From assembly GCF_028858725.1 (NCBI RefSeq), contig NC_084769.1, forward strand, positions 13,579,501-13,643,500: a stretch of 64,000 nucleotides of DNA, given 5' to 3'. The DNA is from Colius striatus (lineage: Eukaryota > Chordata > Aves > Coliiformes > Coliidae). Position numbers and translations under genes: made by a program. The notes beneath the pieces are model-generated. The model was not told where the DNA came from. It was given only the letters and a program-made list of their open reading frames with translations, and made no database searches. Positions within the stretch are counted from its first letter, which is position 1, and each line of letters begins with the position of its first letter. Shown one piece after another: positions 60,580 to 64,000 of the stretch.

Positions 60580-62933
60580 CTGCAGCAACAGGAGGAGGAA
60601 AAACGATGAGGAAGTTTTAAACAATATTTATCAGTAACAATAATAACAATATTAGCTATCAAGACTGATTCAAGTTTGGCTTCCTGGAGTCTCCAGACAA
60701 TAGGCTGCAATGCCCCAGCTAGATATCTTCAATGCATGACAAGCCTGAGAGCCTGCTTTACTGCAAAGACAGGATTCATCTCCTGTGTGCCTCAGCAAAC
60801 TGTGAATCGTTTTGACTCATGTATCACACTGATTGTAATTTCTTTGCTTCCTATGTTTAAAATCAGACAAAGCCCTTGGCAGGGAGTGCAGAAGAGGATG
60901 GGACTTAGACACATCTGGCTTTGCAGCCCCTGAGGCTCCCAGGTTTTCTCACACAGGCCTATTCTGCACACTTGCAACCTTGGGGTTATGCTACTCTGGA
61001 TATAAAAACCCAGCATCACCTGGCTCACCTGGCATAGATCGCAGCCAAGATGAATAACTATCAATTTAACATAGTCCAAAACCATACAATTTACTCTGCA
61101 TTCAGGTGAGGGGAGTGCTGGCTCAGGGAACTGCTGAAGTATGTCACCCTTCATATGTAGGTCACTAGTTCAGCTGCAAACTAGGTCAGCAGTGACCAGA
61201 AACATCACCAGCTCCTGGCTGCACGGGCACTAACTGAGGGCAACAGGTCTGAGCCAGATGCAGCAGTCCATAGCATTAAAACCAAAGCTCTGCTTTTGGA
61301 AAAAAAGGATTCAGTCACAGAGGTGAGTATCCTTAGCAGAGATGGAGAAGAAGGGGACATGTCCTGCTTCCTGTGCTCTAGGTTGGGTGATGCACAAACA
61401 TTAGACTCTCAGCCCAAAAATACTAGCCCAAATCTGACACCTTTAAGAGGCATCTGCCCTGAACCTTTACCTTCATGGTATTTTCTCTCACATCACTGAA
61501 ATTGCCCACGGTGTGAGGGCTCACAGAACAGGGCCATAATTAGCAACATGCTTCATTTCCAATTTTGCTTTTCGAGAAAATACTTATTGCTGGTGACTCT
61601 ACAATTAGTGTTGGTCAGTTTTGTTCCAAACCAGTTAATGACAACTTGACCAAAAGGATAAAGGGCAAAAATTACTACAGTGAAAGAGCTCTGGGAGTTA
61701 AGCATGCACTGCAGCAAATGAGGTGTGATGGCAGGCTGCTGCACAGCTTTGTTATCTTACAGCAAAGGCCAAAAATGACTTTCTGAAGTGCTACTAGGAT
61801 CTGAGTCTGAGTGGGTGAGAAAGGATTTCAATCCAAAAAAGTCTTTTCACTCCAAATTGATGACAAATATCCTGTTATATATGTAACCCCTTTTACAACT
61901 CCTGACAGTTAAGATACACTTTTAGAAGAAGGGTTTCAAATTCTTTATTTTAGCTTGATTATTCCCTCGGATGCCAACAACTGACCAAACAGAAGTGGTC
62001 AGACTCTGCACTCTATCTATTTGTGGAAAATACCAGATGCTACCTTGAGAAGCTTAAAATGTGAGTGTAAGGTGAGATACTACAGGTAAGCCCAGTTAAT
62101 GACAACAGGTGAAAAGACTGGAATAATATGATTACCAGGCAAGCAGCTGCAATTTGTTTGAGTTAGCTTTATGTTTGATTTCACAGTCAATTTCTAAGCC
62201 ATGCTGCTAGATAAAGTAACTTCTAAAACAAATGTTACAGTTACAAATGGCAATATCTCTGTTTCCCCCCAACAAATTTTAGGAGTGCACAATCTTTAGA
62301 AACTCTTGCTTTGCAACATCAGTGTTAATTAGATCCAACATTTTTAACAGTGAAGTAATAAAAAGAATAATTACATTGTGAAACTTGGGTGAAGCAATCA
62401 CGGCAGGAATTGACAACAGTGAGCTGCCTAGTGTAAGTGCTTTTTAATTAAGATTTGAACAAAACTTTACTCAAGGGCTTATATTTGTTTGAAACAAGCT
62501 CGTAGAATTAGGCTCTTCAGTCTACCCAGGCAACTTGTGTTTTTTTTAAGAATGTGGGCCAATAATTTGGAGAATACTTTTGGGCAATCTCTTAAATCAG
62601 AGTTTCTTAACCAGTGCAACTGCTCACAATGAACGTTTTGTTAGATGAATTTATTCTCTGTTCCTGCTTGCAGGGAGGCATAATCATACTGTAATTGCTG
62701 GGAACTTGGTAACCAATAATCCCAATCCATCCAAAAAAAAAAAACCCAACCTAAAACATATGTCGCAGAGTCCCCTTCCACATGAAAAAACAGATGGAGG
62801 CTTTGATTTAATGCAGTACACAGCCTCAATGCACAAAAGCAGAGGTTGTGAGCAAGGGAAGGTCTCCCTCTTGCTGGAGTATCACCCCTTCTTTCAGGGG
62901 GATGGCTACACAGAGCTGGTCCCAGAGCATTAC
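60580..62933 (-). other. GLI2 intron (2354 nt) with AT-rich candidate enhancer
   Basis: Bounded by donor gtaatg and acceptor gctgcag on the minus strand. The half nearer the upstream exon holds an AT-rich block entered separately. A smaller block at about 61545-61700 has several TTAAT/AATTA words. No coding sequence is recognised, and an A-run lies near 62730-62745. Confidence 0.8.
62080..62640. promoter_or_regulatory. Candidate conserved intronic element
   Basis: This AT-rich block has many homeodomain-type words (TTAATTAG, TTTTTAATTAAG, AATAATTACATTG), no CR1 similarity and no simple repeat. It looks like a conserved noncoding element, and intronic enhancers of GLI2 and GLI3 are known. Conservation was not tested. 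Confidence 0.35.
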
Positions 62934-63135
62934 CTGATTGTCCCGGCAGATAAATGGCCGTAGGAGCCACTCGCTGCTGAACTGCTTCTGGAGTTGTTGA
63001 TATACGCCACGAGAGAGTTCGGGGAGGTCCTGATCATGGTCTGGAGATCGATGCTGGCATCAGACAGCGGGGAGATGGACAGGGCTCGTTTCCGGCTTAA
63101 TCTTGGAGTCACTCGCGGGCTCGAAAACCGGGACA
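62934..63135 (-). CDS. GLI2: GLI2 coding exon with SUFU-binding motif (first exon in window)
   Basis: This 202-nt exon encodes residues 1 (split V) to 68 (split S). It starts after the acceptor ctatag and ends at AG|gtaat. It reads [20 protein letters not shown] and continues through a SPLSDAS stretch to [12 protein letters not shown]. The SYGHL core at residues 58-62 is the family's known SUFU-binding motif, by which the inhibitor SUFU keeps GLI proteins in the cytoplasm. The serine-rich tract before it and the basic RLSRKR stretch are also typical of GLI2 and GLI3. The exon is phase 1 at its 5' end and phase 2 at its 3' end, and both match the neighbours. The preceding exon is outside the window. 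Confidence 0.96.
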
Positions 63136-64000
63136 CTATAGGAAAGAGGGAGTTTGTCAGACAAAACTATCAGGCTGCTCCCTTCTTGTGGCGGGGCGGG
63201 AGGTGCTGCGACCTGCTGCACTCGTGACTGCTGTGGGCTGCTCAGGAGCTGGCAGCAGAGCAGGGACCAGCCAAAGCCACACTTTGATGGGAGGTTTCCT
63301 CTCTGAATGACAGTGGTCAGACAGCACTGCGAATGTCCGCTTGCTTTGCCCTCCTCAGGGGATCAACAGAAGCCTGCTCATCACCCCTTTCCATCGACAC
63401 TACATTAACTTAAAGGTGAAAAGGCCCCCCAAGGTTTCCATCCCCATTGACTCGGCGGCAGGAGCAGTGGAACAGAGGAGCTGCAGAGCAGAGGCAGGAC
63501 AGACCCCGGAGCTGGGGCATGTGGCTGTGTGTGGAGGGAGCGGAAACCAAACGAACACGAGCACAATGCTGACCATCCAATTAATGACGGTGGCGAGGCT
63601 CCACGAGCCCCAAAAGTAAATTAAGAGTTTTAAGAAAACCAATTTGGCAGCTCAGGCACAAAGTTCAAGCTCTCCCCCTCCGAGGGGACCTGCCAATGCC
63701 TGGACCCTATTAGCAATTGTCAATCATTCAGGCATGAAGTCATTTCCAACCCTGCCAGGCCTGTTTGTGGATCTGCAATATGTGGCGAGTTACTACTGTA
63801 CAGATTTGGCCTCCCCCAGCATTTCAGCACTGCTAAGTGGAACAACTGACCTCATCCAGAGGAAACTCTGCCCAGGCCTGACCCACCTGCAAATCTCCTG
63901 GGTGGCATGATGGGAGCTGGGAATGGGCTATCTCACAACATTCCCCAATGGCAGTGTACCAGATCCAACGCCTGCCTGAGCCCGAGCCCTAGCCCTAGCC
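63136..64000 (-). other. GLI2 intron upstream of first exon in window (partial)
   Basis: The upstream splice donor is outside the window. I looked for the preceding GLI2 exon on the minus strand and did not find it. The stretch is moderately GC-rich, with no repeat I recognise apart from a short hexamer run at the window edge. Confidence 0.7.
63978..64000. repeat. Hexanucleotide (g/t)agccc repeat cut by window edge
   Basis: Four tandem hexamers (gagccc, gagccc, tagccc, then partial tagcc) end at the last base. The array may continue outside the window. Confidence 0.6.

Noticed and set aside
63136..64000. Search for the next upstream GLI2 exon
   Set aside because: No minus-strand frame here resembles the GLI2 sequence expected before [10 protein letters not shown].

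Overview
The window is vertebrate genomic DNA, most likely from a bird. The evidence is a multi-exon gene with canonical GT-AG introns, introns of only 1.4-4.3 kb, and a repeat complement made almost entirely of degraded CR1 LINE 3' ends. Repeats alone cannot exclude another sauropsid such as a crocodilian. I see no bacterial, viral or mobile-system gene cluster and no tRNA or rRNA gene.

The one gene I can support is GLI2, the zinc-finger transcription factor of Hedgehog signalling, on the minus strand. Nine coding exons lie between 63135 and 35886, and all their splice phases join without a break. Together they encode the C-terminal 1318 residues; residue numbers below count 1 as the valine codon split across the 5' boundary. 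In protein order they carry the SUFU-binding SYGHL motif (58-62), a first ΨKxE SUMO-type site (162-165), five C2H2 zinc fingers (204-354), a basic KKQR stretch, a second ΨKxE site (414-417), six PKA-type RRxS phosphorylation sites (571-728), a Q/M-rich region and the C-terminal FDAIMDDGD activation segment. The upstream N-terminal exons and the promoter lie beyond base 64000. The paralogue is GLI2, not GLI1 or GLI3, judged from the LRKHMTTM segment and the ending SKFLNMMS.

The 3' UTR probably runs from 35885 to about 33000. It would end at an ATTAAA signal on the minus strand (33022-33017) followed by GU-rich sequence.

Bases 1 to about 33000 are intergenic DNA downstream of GLI2. I recognise no coding exon there. 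They hold CR1 fragments, a few small tandem repeats and palindromes, and several AT-rich, TAAT-rich blocks that read like conserved noncoding elements. Similar blocks lie in the introns, the best at about 46960-47560, 57750-58340 and 62080-62640. A developmental regulator flanked by gene-poor DNA commonly carries such enhancers, but conservation could not be tested here, so these calls are provisional. I found no previously undescribed system.
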